64,000 nt of DNA from Flavobacterium gelidicaeli (GTDB lineage Bacteria; Bacteroidota; Bacteroidia; Flavobacteriales; Flavobacteriaceae): assembly GCF_013294005.1 (NCBI RefSeq), contig NZ_JABSNK010000002.1:372001-436000 (forward strand), given 5' to 3'. A program made the position numbers and the translations under genes. The notes under the pieces were generated by a model, which saw nothing but the letters and a program-made list of their open reading frames with translations, did no database searches and was not told the origin of the DNA. Below, in pieces: positions 54,650 through 63,922 of this stretch (positions within the stretch are counted from its first letter, which is position 1; each line of letters starts with the position of its first letter).

Positions 54650-55226
54650 ATGGCTGTTTCAGGGAAATTGGCTGAAGATTAACAAAGCTCTTGGTTTGAG
54701 CTGCAATAGTAGTAGCAAGATTAGTGATTCGTTACCGGAATGTAGGTACGCAGTCATTAATTTTTGGGATAGTTAGTGTAGCACTGTTCAACTACAGCTA
54801 CTGAAAACAGCAGTAATATTTATGGTTGCAAAACTCGCAAAATAGGCTCCTGTTTTTTCTCCAAATTTATACTTTGTATTCATTTAATTAATATTGTGTT
54901 TTCCCCCGCTCTCCGAAGTATTCATTGCTACCGCTGCGCAAATGTCTCCGACTTTGCGCCCAGTCCGATTAGCCTTTACAACATCTTAATAACTATTGTA
55001 TTTTGTAAATGACCAATTTTTCAAAAACATCCACTTTCGGATTATCCCTTTTTTCTATCTTAACTAACCCTGATCGAGCAAATTTGCAATCCATACCTAC
55101 AAAGTATATCAGTAATTTAAAATAAATTTAAGGCAATAATACATACATTGCTCACTGTTAGGAATATGATGTTTTACAAATTAAAACTATTACAATTATA
55201 AATATCTTTTTTTCTAAATTTCACTT
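54650..55226. other. Long gap with cassette-like and repeat sequence
   Basis: No gene was seen. GC-richer stretches near 54900-54970 (CCCCCGCTCTCCGAAG, GCTACCGCTGCGC) differ from the surroundings, and copy 1 of the 76-base direct repeat lies at 55077-55153. It looks like remnants of inserted cassettes. Confidence 0.4.
55077..55153 (+). repeat. 76-bp direct repeat, copy 1
   Basis: It contains ATCCATACCTACAAAGTATA and TAATACATACATTGCT and matches 55976-56051 with few changes. The two copies flank the membrane protein gene at 55227-55790. Confidence 0.85.
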
Positions 55227-55790
55227 CTAGATTTTATGAATATATACTTTTATTAAATCACAATCAATTTTACTTAATTTACTTAAAGTTAACTTATAAT
55301 GTGAATCTAAAGAATTTTTTGGCTTTATTTCAAGCGTTAATTCTTCATTTACGTAATTACTTAGTGAATGGATATAAAACATTCCCAACTCAGCCTTATT
55401 TTTTTCCTTAATATAAAAAGGGCCTTCATATATTCTTAGAACATTACTAAAATACATATAAATAATTCCCTCATCAAAGAAAAAACGAACGAATGATATT
55501 TGATTATTTCTATCTATAAAACCACTAGTTTTATAAAAACTAACTCTAATGTTTTTTGTATTAGGTAATAATTTTACATCATTGACCTCTTTAGGGTTTG
55601 GCAATTTTATAGCTGCCCAATATCCTAAAAACGGTAAGGAAAAAAGAAGGGTTGTTTTTACAATATCAATTAATTCTCTATTATTTTTAATTCCCCACGA
55701 ATCCAGTGAACCTAAAATAAAAACTAAAATAAATACTACTAAAATACAACATAAAGCTAATCTATTAGCTTGTTTGGATAACTTTATCAT
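55227..55790 (-). CDS. Membrane protein of unknown function between direct repeats
   Basis: The 187-residue protein has two N-terminal membrane helices (about 10-32 and 43-62), then a soluble beta-rich domain (about 75-187), which could be a PH-like cytoplasmic domain. No family is recognised. The gene is AT-rich and rich in Asn/Ile/Lys codons compared with its neighbours. The flanking direct repeats suggest a mobile cassette. Confidence 0.68.
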   Translation of the reverse strand: MIKLSKQANRLALCCILVVFILVFILGSLDSWGIKNNRELIDIVKTTLLFSLPFLGYWAAIKLPNPKEVNDVKLLPNTKNIRVSFYKTSGFIDRNNQISFVRFFFDEGIIYMYFSNVLRIYEGPFYIKEKNKAELGMFYIHSLSNYVNEELTLEIKPKNSLDSHYKLTLSKLSKIDCDLIKVYIHKI

Positions 55791-55975
55791 TTATAGAATA
55801 TTTTAATTATTTTTCAGCAATTTTTACTATTGGTATTTCAGCAATAACTGCCAACTTCTCCCCGCTCGTGCCTACAATCTAATTTATTTCAATTTCCAAA
55901 ATTGTTTAGTCCTGATTACCATAATTTCTAACACTACTATATTTCCACTCTATAGGGTCTGCTAGAAAACTCGTT

Positions 55976-56051
55976 AGCAAATTTACAATCCATACCTACA
56001 AAGTATATCAGTAATTTAAAATAAATTTAAGGGACTAATACATACATTGCT
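55976..56051 (+). repeat. 76-bp direct repeat, copy 2
   Basis: It matches 55077-55153, including ATCCATACCTACAAAGTATA and CTAATACATACATTGCT. It lies between the membrane protein gene and the next secreted protein gene. Confidence 0.85.
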
Positions 56052-56062
56052 AGCTGTCAACT

Positions 56063-56650
56063 TTATTTTCTCAAAGTAAATGTATAATCATACAGTACAT
56101 GCTTCGTACTGCCTTGTTGCAACACACCATTGAGATAATCATAAGTTGTTTTCTCGTTATTGCTGGAATCGATAAAGAGGTAATTGTTTTGATCTATAGT
56201 TGTAATAGGACTAAAAACGGCTTCGAGCACGTCAAAATAAGGTTTGTTTACAACTGGTTTTTCAAAATACAACAAACAAGTCACATATTTGATAGGTTTA
56301 TGGATAGTAGATTTTGTTCCTTTTCGGGTAATAGTGTATACGCAATTATTCTCAGTAATGGTGCTGTTGTCGTAGGGTTTGTTGTTTTTTTGTGAAATGT
56401 AAGTGCTAGATTGTAAAACGTTGTTCATGAATACTCCAACAAATGAAGTTGTAATGGTCGTTTTTCCAAAGAGAGAAATCACAGATTTGCTATTGAGTTT
56501 GTAGGTTGTTTTGTCTCCTTCTATTAATTTTGAAACAGTTAATTTACCAACAGTATTCCCATTAACCGAAATATCATAAATGTGTTCCTGGTTTTGCGCA
56601 TTGGTAAACAAACTAAATAACGAAAGTAATAGCGTGTAAAAATACTTCAT
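56063..56650 (-). CDS. Secreted protein, DUF6134-like
   Basis: The 195-residue protein, started at the ATG at 56650, has a signal peptide ending LFTNAQ; a longer frame from 56671 adds seven residues before it. The mature part has YDISVNGNTVGKLTVSKL and YDYLNGVLQQGSTKHVLYDY, resembling the Bacteroidota DUF6134 family of short beta-rich secreted proteins. The function is unknown. Confidence 0.75.
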   Translation of the reverse strand: MKYFYTLLLSLFSLFTNAQNQEHIYDISVNGNTVGKLTVSKLIEGDKTTYKLNSKSVISLFGKTTITTSFVGVFMNNVLQSSTYISQKNNKPYDNSTITENNCVYTITRKGTKSTIHKPIKYVTCLLYFEKPVVNKPYFDVLEAVFSPITTIDQNNYLFIDSSNNEKTTYDYLNGVLQQGSTKHVLYDYTFTLRK

Positions 56651-56776
56651 GAAATAGTAACTTTTAAACATGAACTAGTAGATAGTAAGGTAATGTTAAC
56701 GAGGATCTTCATTTCGTTCCTCCAATGAATTTCACCATATCTTGCTATAATCAATAATTGTATATTGTAAAGTGTT

Positions 56777-57442
56777 TTACTCTTTCGATAAAAAAGCAAT
56801 ATCTTCAATTAACTTTTTAATATCTTCTTTTTTGGTTCCGTCATAAAAACCGCGAACTCTTCTTTTTGCATCTACAAGAACAAAGTTTTCGGTGTGCACC
56901 ATATCGTATAATTCACTTGGTTTTCCTAGTTTTACGGCTAGGTAGGATTTTCTTGCCATGGTATAAATTTCCTTTTTATCGCCTGTAACTAGATTCCACT
57001 TTTTATCATCTACACCGTATTTTTCGGCATACGCTTTTAAAACAGGAACACTATCGACCTCAGGAAATACAGTGTGAGAAAGCAACATTACCTTGGGGTT
57101 ATTGATAATAGCTTTTTGAACTTCAAATAAATTTGCGGTCATTTTTGGACAAATAGAACCACAGGTGGTAAAGAAAAAATCGGCTACATATATTTTACCC
57201 TCATAATCTTTTTGAGTAATGGTTTTTCCGTTTTGATTGGTAAACGAAAAATCAGCAACGGTATGATACTTGCTAATGTACTGTACGGTGCTGTCTACTA
57301 ATTCAGGGTTCACATCAGCTGGATTGAATATAGGTAAACTTTTACTAGGCTTTAATGCGTTGTAAAACAAATACAAAGTTATGGTTGAGAAGACTATGAA
57401 AACACCAAAGAAGATTCGGTATTTTTTAAAAATAGATTTCAT
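56777..57442 (-). CDS. SCO1/SenC family copper chaperone or thiol protein
   Basis: The 221-residue protein has one N-terminal membrane helix (about 10-28), then a thioredoxin-like SCO domain. The Cu-binding pair is in FFFTTCGSICPKM (CxxxC, about 91-103), and the conserved His is in MVHTENFVLVD. SCO proteins deliver copper to cytochrome c oxidase or act as disulfide reductases. It is divergent from the first M13 peptidase gene. Confidence 0.93.
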   Translation of the reverse strand: MKSIFKKYRIFFGVFIVFSTITLYLFYNALKPSKSLPIFNPADVNPELVDSTVQYISKYHTVADFSFTNQNGKTITQKDYEGKIYVADFFFTTCGSICPKMTANLFEVQKAIINNPKVMLLSHTVFPEVDSVPVLKAYAEKYGVDDKKWNLVTGDKKEIYTMARKSYLAVKLGKPSELYDMVHTENFVLVDAKRRVRGFYDGTKKEDIKKLIEDIAFLSKE

Positions 57443-57582
57443 AAAAAAAATAATTTAAGCAAAAATACAAAAAACAAACCTTTTTTTACTTGCTTTTAAC
57501 ATGGAGAATTTCGTTTGTAAATTTAACATTTATTAAAAGTTTTATCAATAGCTTTGTGATACTAATCAAACAAACATAATAG

Positions 57583-59646
57583 ATGAAAAATTACTTCAAT
57601 AAGCCTTTGCTTTTTGTGATTCCCGCAATTATTGGGTTTTCGGAAATGCAAGCGCAAACTAAAGAAGCGATTAAGGAACCTGGGATTAACACCACGTTCT
57701 TTGATACTAAAGTTAAGCCTGCCGATAATTTCTTTAGATACGTTAACGGAACTTGGCTTGATAAAACTGAAATTCCAAGTGATAGAACTTCATGGGGGAG
57801 TTTTAACGAATTGCTTAAAAAGACTGATGCAGACGCATTAGCAATTTTAAAAGAGGCATCTAAAAACCCACAATACAAGTCAAATACTGATCAAGGAAAA
57901 GCGATCAATTTGTACAGCACTATTTTAGATACTGTAGCGAGAAACAAACAAGGGATTACACCTTTGAAACCGTATTTAGCTAAAATTGATAAAGTAAAAA
58001 ACATTCAAGATTTACAAAAATTGTTAATCGAAATGGAACCTATTGGTGGAATAGGATTTTTTGGTGTTGGTGTTGGAGCCGATGATAAAGATAGTTCTAA
58101 AAACTCTTTAAATCTTGGCGTAAGCGGATTAGGTTTGCCTGACAAAGATTACTACACATCAGAAGAAAAAGACACTAAAGAAAAAAGAGAGAAATACGAA
58201 TTGCATATTGCAAGAATGTTACAGTTTACAGGAGAAACTCCTGCTGAAGCTAAAGCAAATGCAACTAAGGTTTTAGCTTTAGAAAAAGAATTGTCTAGTC
58301 CACGTCTTGATAGAGTAGAGCGAAGAGATGGTAGATTGCAATACAACCCAATGACTATTGCTGATTTGCAAAAGATAACACCAGCTATAAACTGGAAAAA
58401 TTATTTTGACGGAATTGGTTTTACAAAATTAGATAGTGTAATTGTTTCTGAACCTAAATACATGAAAGCGTTACAAACTATTCTTGCTGAGAATAATGTT
58501 TCGGCTTGGAAAGAATACATGAAATGGGATTTGATCAACAGTGCTTCGGGATTGTTGTCAACGGATATTGAGTCGGCTAATTTTGATTTCTACGGAAAAA
58601 CTTTAACTGGAGCAATCAAGCAAAGACCACGTGAAGACAGAGCATTGCAAACAGTAAACGGAACTATAGGTGAAGCTTTAGGTAAATTATATGTTGAAAA
58701 AATGTTTCCTGCTGAAGCAAAAGAAAAAGCAGAGAAAATGATTAAAAACATTATTACTGCTTACCAAAATAGAATTAGTAACCTTCCTTGGATGTCTGCT
58801 GAAACTAAAACGAAGGCAATCGAGAAATTGAATAAAATCACGATTAAAATAGGGTATCCTGACAAATGGAAAGATTATTCTAAATTAGAAATTAAAAGTA
58901 TTGCTGACGGTGGAAACTACCTTGGGAATATTAAAAATCTAACAAAATGGAATTTCCAAAAAGGAATTGATAAGTTAAACGAACCAGTTGATAAGACTGA
59001 ATGGTACATGTCTCCACAAACGGTAAATGCTTATTACAACCCATCTTATAACGAAATTGTTTTTCCAGCAGCAATATTACAACCGCCTTTTTACAATTAC
59101 CAAGCTGATGAAGCTGTTAATTATGGTGGTATAGGAGCCGTAATTGGTCATGAAATCTCTCATGGTTTTGATGATTCGGGAGCGCGTTACAATGCTGATG
59201 GTAATCTTGTAGACTGGTGGACAGCAGAAGATTTGACACGTTTTACAGCCTTAGGAACTGCTCTTGCTGATCAATACAGTGCTTTAGAACCTTTACCTGG
59301 CGTACACGTTGACGGGAAATTTACTTTAGGGGAGAACATTGGAGATTTAGGTGGTGTAAATGCCGCTTATGATGGTTTGCAATTGTATCTAAAAGAAAAT
59401 AAAAACCCAGGACTTATTGACGGATTCACTCCTGAACAACGTTTCTTTATCTCATGGGCAACAGTTTGGCGTACTAAAATGCGTGATGAAGCAATAAAAA
59501 ATCAAGTAAAAACAGACCCACATTCTCCTGGAATGTATAGAGCGTATGTTCCTGTACAAAATGTAGATGCTTTTTACCAAGCATTCGATATTAAAAAAGG
59601 TGACGGTATGTTTATCGAGCCAGAAAAAAGAGTTAAAATCTGGTAA
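57583..59646 (+). CDS. M13 (neprilysin) family metallopeptidase 1
   Basis: The 687-residue secreted zinc peptidase has a signal peptide ending EMQAQ. The N-terminal lobe has FFRYVNGTWLDKTEIP. The catalytic lobe has the zinc motif VIGHEISHGFDDSG, then ENIGDLGGVNAAYDG with the third zinc ligand. The C-terminus ends in the family KRVKIW. It cleaves peptides in the periplasm or outside. A close paralogue of the same length follows directly. Confidence 0.96.
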   Translation: MKNYFNKPLLFVIPAIIGFSEMQAQTKEAIKEPGINTTFFDTKVKPADNFFRYVNGTWLDKTEIPSDRTSWGSFNELLKKTDADALAILKEASKNPQYKSNTDQGKAINLYSTILDTVARNKQGITPLKPYLAKIDKVKNIQDLQKLLIEMEPIGGIGFFGVGVGADDKDSSKNSLNLGVSGLGLPDKDYYTSEEKDTKEKREKYELHIARMLQFTGETPAEAKANATKVLALEKELSSPRLDRVERRDGRLQYNPMTIADLQKITPAINWKNYFDGIGFTKLDSVIVSEPKYMKALQTILAENNVSAWKEYMKWDLINSASGLLSTDIESANFDFYGKTLTGAIKQRPREDRALQTVNGTIGEALGKLYVEKMFPAEAKEKAEKMIKNIITAYQNRISNLPWMSAETKTKAIEKLNKITIKIGYPDKWKDYSKLEIKSIADGGNYLGNIKNLTKWNFQKGIDKLNEPVDKTEWYMSPQTVNAYYNPSYNEIVFPAAILQPPFYNYQADEAVNYGGIGAVIGHEISHGFDDSGARYNADGNLVDWWTAEDLTRFTALGTALADQYSALEPLPGVHVDGKFTLGENIGDLGGVNAAYDGLQLYLKENKNPGLIDGFTPEQRFFISWATVWRTKMRDEAIKNQVKTDPHSPGMYRAYVPVQNVDAFYQAFDIKKGDGMFIEPEKRVKIW

Positions 59647-59661
59647 TATTTTTATCAAATT

Positions 59662-59689
59662 AAATCCCAAGTCTAACAGCTTGGGATTT
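59662..59689 (+). terminator. Terminator between the two M13 peptidase genes
   Basis: AAATCCCAAG (59662-59671) pairs with CTTGGGATTT (59680-59689), then T-run. The two peptidase genes are therefore separate units. Confidence 0.85.
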
Positions 59690-59821
59690 TTTTATATGTT
59701 AATTTTTTGTAACATAATGAGGCAACTGGAGACTAATTAATTTCGGATTTATCACCACTGATAATGTGATAAGAGTAGTTAGTTTGCTTTTCTACTCGAA
59801 TACTAATTTAAACGAAACAAA

Positions 59822-61885
59822 ATGAATAACAATTTCAAAAAACCACTTCTTTTTGTAATTCCAGCACTTTTTGCTATTACAACAAGTCAAGCACAAACTA
59901 AAACTCCTGAAAAAGAGCCCGGGATTAATGTTAACTACATGGACAAGGCGGTGAAGCCGAGTACTGATTTTTTTAGATATGTAAACGGAACTTGGTTAGA
60001 CAATACCGAAATTCCTTCGGATAGAACTCGTTGGGGAAGCTTTGATGCGTTAAGACAAAGAACAGATGAGGATGCTTTGGCTATTTTAAAAGAAGCAGTT
60101 AACAATCCTAAATACAAATCAGATACGGATCAAGGAAAAGCAATTAATCTTTATAAAACGATCTTAGATACTGTAGGCCGTAATAAATTAGGAATTGCTC
60201 CATTGAAGCCGTACTTAAAAAAAATTGATGCGGTTAAAAGTACTAAGGATTTAGAAGCGTTATTAATCGAAATGGAACCGTTGGGCGGAATCGGTTTTTT
60301 TGGTGCTAACGTAGGTTCTGACGCTAAAAATAGTGATAGAAACGTACTGAGCGTTGGGCCTGGTGGAGTAGGTTTGCCAGATAGAGATTATTATGTTTCT
60401 GATGATGCCGACTCAAAAGAAAAAAGAGAGAAGTACGTGCTTCATGTTACTAAGATGTTGGGTTTTCTTGGCGAAAAGCCAGCGGAAGCAAAAGTGAACG
60501 CAGAAAAAATTCTTGCTTTAGAAACCGAGATGTCAAAACCAAGATTTGACCGTGTAGAAAGAAGAGATAGAAGAAAGTCTTACAATCCAATGACGGTAGC
60601 TGATTTGCAAAAATTAACACCATCTATTAATTGGAATAACTATTTTACTAAAATAGGCTTTAAAAATGTGGATTCTTTGATCGTTTCGCAACCAAAATAC
60701 ATGGTCGCTTTAGAAACAATTTTGAAAGAAAACAAAGTAAGCGACTGGAAAGAATACATGCGCTGGGCCTTATTAAATAGAGCATCAAGTCAATTGTCTA
60801 CTGATATTGAAAATGCTAATTTTGATTTTTATGGTAAAACATTAACCGGTGCGGTAAAACAAAGACCAAGCGACGAAAGAGCGTTGCAAGTAATCAATGG
60901 TAGAATAGGAGAGGCTTTGGGAAAATTGTATGTAGAGAAAAAGTTTCCGGCTGAAGCCAAAGCCAAAGCAGAGAAAATGATCAAGAATATCTTTGTAGCT
61001 TTTGAAAACCGAATCAACAATCTTGCTTGGATGTCACCAGAAACTAAAGTAAGTGCCGTTGCAAAATTACATAAATCAGTTATAAAAATAGGGTATCCTG
61101 ATAAATGGAAAGACTATTCGGCTTTAGTAATTAAAGGCCCTGAAGAAGGTGGAACTTATTTTGAGAATACTAAAAATATGGCCAAATGGATTTATGAGAA
61201 AGACTTAGTTGACTTATATCAACCAGTTGATAAAACCAGATGGGGAATGTCTCCACAAACAGTAAATGCATATTATAATCCATCTTATAACGAGATTGTT
61301 TTTCCAGCAGCAATATTACAACCACCATTTTATAATTACCAAGCTGATGAAGCCGTAAACTATGGTGGAATAGGAGCTGTTATTGGTCACGAAATCTCTC
61401 ATGGTTTTGATGATTCAGGTTCGCGATACAATGCCGAAGGTAATTTAGTAGACTGGTGGACTGCCGAAGATTCTAAACAATTTGCCGCGCTTACAGGTGC
61501 TTTAGCGGCACAATACAGTGCTTTAGAGCCTTTGCCTGGAACTTTTGTTGACGGTAAATTTACGTTAGGAGAGAACATTGGCGATTTAGGTGGAGTAAAT
61601 GCAGCCTATGACGGTCTACAATTGTATTTAAAAGAAAACGGAAACCCAGGTTTAATTGATGGGTATACTCCGGAACAACGTTTCTTTATTTCTTGGTCAA
61701 CAATCTGGCGTACTAAAATGCGTGATGAAGCGATAAAAAACCAAGTGAAAACAGATCCACATTCTCCTGGAATGTATCGTGCTTATGTGCCACTACAAAA
61801 CATTGATACTTTCTATCAAGCATTTGATATTAAAGCAAATGACGGAATGTACATCGCTCCAGAAAAAAGAGTAAAAATCTGGTAG
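59822..61885 (+). CDS. M13 (neprilysin) family metallopeptidase 2
   Basis: This 687-residue protein is a tandem paralogue of the preceding peptidase, with a signal peptide ending SQAQ, the same zinc motif VIGHEISHGFDDSG and the same C-terminus. The C-terminal halves are nearly identical and the N-terminal halves are more different, for instance in the linker near residue 190. This suggests duplication with later divergence or partial gene conversion. Both copies look active. Confidence 0.96.
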   Translation: MNNNFKKPLLFVIPALFAITTSQAQTKTPEKEPGINVNYMDKAVKPSTDFFRYVNGTWLDNTEIPSDRTRWGSFDALRQRTDEDALAILKEAVNNPKYKSDTDQGKAINLYKTILDTVGRNKLGIAPLKPYLKKIDAVKSTKDLEALLIEMEPLGGIGFFGANVGSDAKNSDRNVLSVGPGGVGLPDRDYYVSDDADSKEKREKYVLHVTKMLGFLGEKPAEAKVNAEKILALETEMSKPRFDRVERRDRRKSYNPMTVADLQKLTPSINWNNYFTKIGFKNVDSLIVSQPKYMVALETILKENKVSDWKEYMRWALLNRASSQLSTDIENANFDFYGKTLTGAVKQRPSDERALQVINGRIGEALGKLYVEKKFPAEAKAKAEKMIKNIFVAFENRINNLAWMSPETKVSAVAKLHKSVIKIGYPDKWKDYSALVIKGPEEGGTYFENTKNMAKWIYEKDLVDLYQPVDKTRWGMSPQTVNAYYNPSYNEIVFPAAILQPPFYNYQADEAVNYGGIGAVIGHEISHGFDDSGSRYNAEGNLVDWWTAEDSKQFAALTGALAAQYSALEPLPGTFVDGKFTLGENIGDLGGVNAAYDGLQLYLKENGNPGLIDGYTPEQRFFISWSTIWRTKMRDEAIKNQVKTDPHSPGMYRAYVPLQNIDTFYQAFDIKANDGMYIAPEKRVKIW

Positions 61886-61905
61886 AAAATAGTCAGAATA
61901 AATTT

Positions 61906-61935
61906 AATCCCGAGTTTACACTCGGGATTTTTTTA
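61906..61935 (+). terminator. Terminator after the second M13 peptidase gene
   Basis: AATCCCGAGT (61906-61915) pairs with ACTCGGGATT (61920-61929) around TTAC, with a T-run. Confidence 0.88.
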
Positions 61936-61936
61936 C

Positions 61937-62062
61937 TTACAAGGTAGTTTTTCTATCAATTTCTGTTACTTTAAAAGAGTCATTTTTGTTTCTTACGTAG
62001 TTGTCTTTATGTGTTGGCGTGTATAAAACCTTTACAGGACTGCCTTTCCAAATGATGTCTAG
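61937..62062 (-). pseudogene. Possible C-terminal gene remnant
   Basis: An open frame of 41 codons ending at a TAA at 61937 reads LDIIWKGSPVKVLYTPTHKD and NYVRNKNDSFKVTEIDRKT. It has a protein-like composition but no start, and an in-frame stop precedes it. I could not assign a family. It may be the tail of a lost gene. Confidence 0.4.
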
Positions 62063-62568
62063 TTAAAGAGTCTTAAAACACAAATATTTTAAAATTTAAG
62101 TAAAAATCAATATGCTGTTTTAAATAAAGATGGGTATAGTGATTATACAAGTTTGTACATGTCGGTTGTATGACTTTAAGTCTTAGGATATGTAAACATA
62201 CAGAGATCAAATTGCTTTTAAATAAATGCGAATAAAGCTTCTTATTCATTTTCTATTGAAGTCATGTCATTTAGATACAATTCCAAATAATATTTTATAA
62301 TGTTTGCATTAATTAGTATTCTCAAACCCTTGAAATGATTTTTTTAGAATAGGTTATTTTAACGTCTTTATTATTATACGTAGAAATTTTCTTTCAAAGA
62401 GAATTAATTAGTATATTTGGCAAAATTATCAAAAAATAATATGATTTTCAAAAAATTGTAGTAAACATAAGTTAATCTTTTAAGAATTTTGAAGATTTCC
62501 CAAAAAACACTTCATATATTTTGTGTTGCAATAATTCTAAATTGTAAAATAAGTTTAAAAAATCTAGC
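62063..62568. other. AT-rich gap with promoter of the outer-membrane protein genes
   Basis: No gene was seen. TATATTTG at 62412-62419 fits the -7 box and would give a leader of about 145 bases before the gene at 62569. Confidence 0.45.
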
Positions 62569-63111
62569 ATGAAAAATTATATTTACATTCTATTAATTTT
62601 GTTAATGTTTTCAAAATTATATTCGCAAGACGCTACATCAGTAGAAAAAAATCAAATTAAAATCAATTTGTTATTACCTGGTTTTGCTTACGAGCGTGGT
62701 TTTAATAAAAAACACACCTTGTATTCTGAACTTAGCTTTGGAATTGGGTATAGAAATAGTGACTTTTATGGTTCAGCTTGGTCATTTTACCCAAACATTA
62801 CAGGACAATTTCGCCATTATTATAATTTAGAGAGAAGAGTCATTAAAGGAAAAGTAATTAAACACAATTCGGGTGGTTTTATTGCTTTGCATGCTAATTA
62901 CAATTTTAAGCCACTTTCTAATGATAACTCTTATTCTTCAAATGAAACTTCATTCACTATTGCGCCTGTTTGGGGATTCCAACGGACTTACAGTAGTAAT
63001 TTTAATTTAGGTCTTAATATAGGTCCTGGATATATAATAAATAGTTATTCTGAAGATAGTGGTTTTACTCCTGTTCTTAAATTTTCATTAGGATGGGTAA
63101 TTGGTAAATAA
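62569..63111 (+). CDS. Small outer-membrane-type beta-barrel protein
   Basis: The 180-residue protein has a signal peptide ending KLYSQ, then alternating amphipathic strands: YSELSFGIGYRNSDF, FIALHANYNF and FSLGWVIG. An aromatic C-terminal strand points to a small beta-barrel. No specific family is recognised. The next gene starts three bases after its stop and also looks like a barrel, so the two are co-transcribed. Confidence 0.75.
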   Translation: MKNYIYILLILLMFSKLYSQDATSVEKNQIKINLLLPGFAYERGFNKKHTLYSELSFGIGYRNSDFYGSAWSFYPNITGQFRHYYNLERRVIKGKVIKHNSGGFIALHANYNFKPLSNDNSYSSNETSFTIAPVWGFQRTYSSNFNLGLNIGPGYIINSYSEDSGFTPVLKFSLGWVIGK

Positions 63112-63114
63112 GAT

Positions 63115-63762
63115 ATGAAAAAAACAGTTGTATTTCTCTTGATATTATTTTCAATCAACCTACAAGCGCAGCAAATTCGTGGTTTTGTAGGACTTGGCTC
63201 ATATATAGATACTGATTTTAATAACTCCGTTTTCGGAAGTGCTAATATTGGTGTAGAGTTTAAAGTAGTTCGTGTTTTTAGACCAGAAATAGAGATAGGT
63301 GTTATGTACGGTACTCTAGAAACCTTAACTAATTATACGCCAACAGGGCTTGTAGAGAATATTTTTGAAAGAAAAACTTCTGCCATAAACTATAGTTTTT
63401 CTCCGAAAATTTATCTTGCTGACCCTGAGGATTCTGATAGTAGTTTATTTATTCGACCTAGATATACTTATTCCCGAGTGTTTGGAAGTACCGAACTTGC
63501 AAAAAGAAACCCAAGCGAATTGTCTAAACCAATAGTTGAAAAAAAATCAGCTAAAACATGGGATCAATCAATTGATATAGGAATTGGTATTTCTTTTAAT
63601 TTTTCTGAAAAATATTATCATTCTGTAGATTTGATCTTGTACTACAACAATATAAATTTAGGAGACGCATTGAATACAATAGAGAGCAAAAGAAATATTA
63701 ATACAAATGGTACGTTGGGATTAGGATTATTAGTGTATTTTGGAGGGAAAATAAATAATTAA
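63115..63762 (+). CDS. Outer-membrane-type beta-barrel protein
   Basis: The 215-residue protein has a signal peptide ending NLQAQQ and repeated strands: GFVGLGSYIDTDF, GSANIGVEFKVV, PEIEIGVMYG and GLGLLVYFGG at the end. This is typical of outer-membrane beta-barrels of unknown role in Bacteroidota. It is separated from the preceding gene by three bases and followed by a terminator. Confidence 0.75.
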   Translation: MKKTVVFLLILFSINLQAQQIRGFVGLGSYIDTDFNNSVFGSANIGVEFKVVRVFRPEIEIGVMYGTLETLTNYTPTGLVENIFERKTSAINYSFSPKIYLADPEDSDSSLFIRPRYTYSRVFGSTELAKRNPSELSKPIVEKKSAKTWDQSIDIGIGISFNFSEKYYHSVDLILYYNNINLGDALNTIESKRNINTNGTLGLGLLVYFGGKINN

Positions 63763-63765
63763 GTT

Positions 63766-63802
63766 AAAAAGCCCCGAACTTTAATAAAATTCGGGGCTTT
63801 TT
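63766..63802 (+). terminator. Terminator after the outer-membrane protein genes
   Basis: AAAAAGCCCCGAA (63766-63778) pairs with TTCGGGGCTTTTT (63790-63802), then more T. Confidence 0.9.
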
Positions 63803-63807
63803 TTATA

Positions 63808-63821
63808 GCTTTCGCGAAAGC
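63808..63821. repeat. GCTTTCGCGAAAGC palindrome
   Basis: A perfect 14-base palindrome lies just beyond a terminator. This sequence is a frequently repeated motif in flavobacterial genomes. Confidence 0.7.
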
Positions 63822-63922
63822 GGGATTTAGATGATCTCAGTTCGAGAGGATTCAATAAGACAATTGCATCTCGACTCCGCTAGATGTGGTAAAATTAAAT
63901 AAATTGAGTAAGCTTCAATTAA

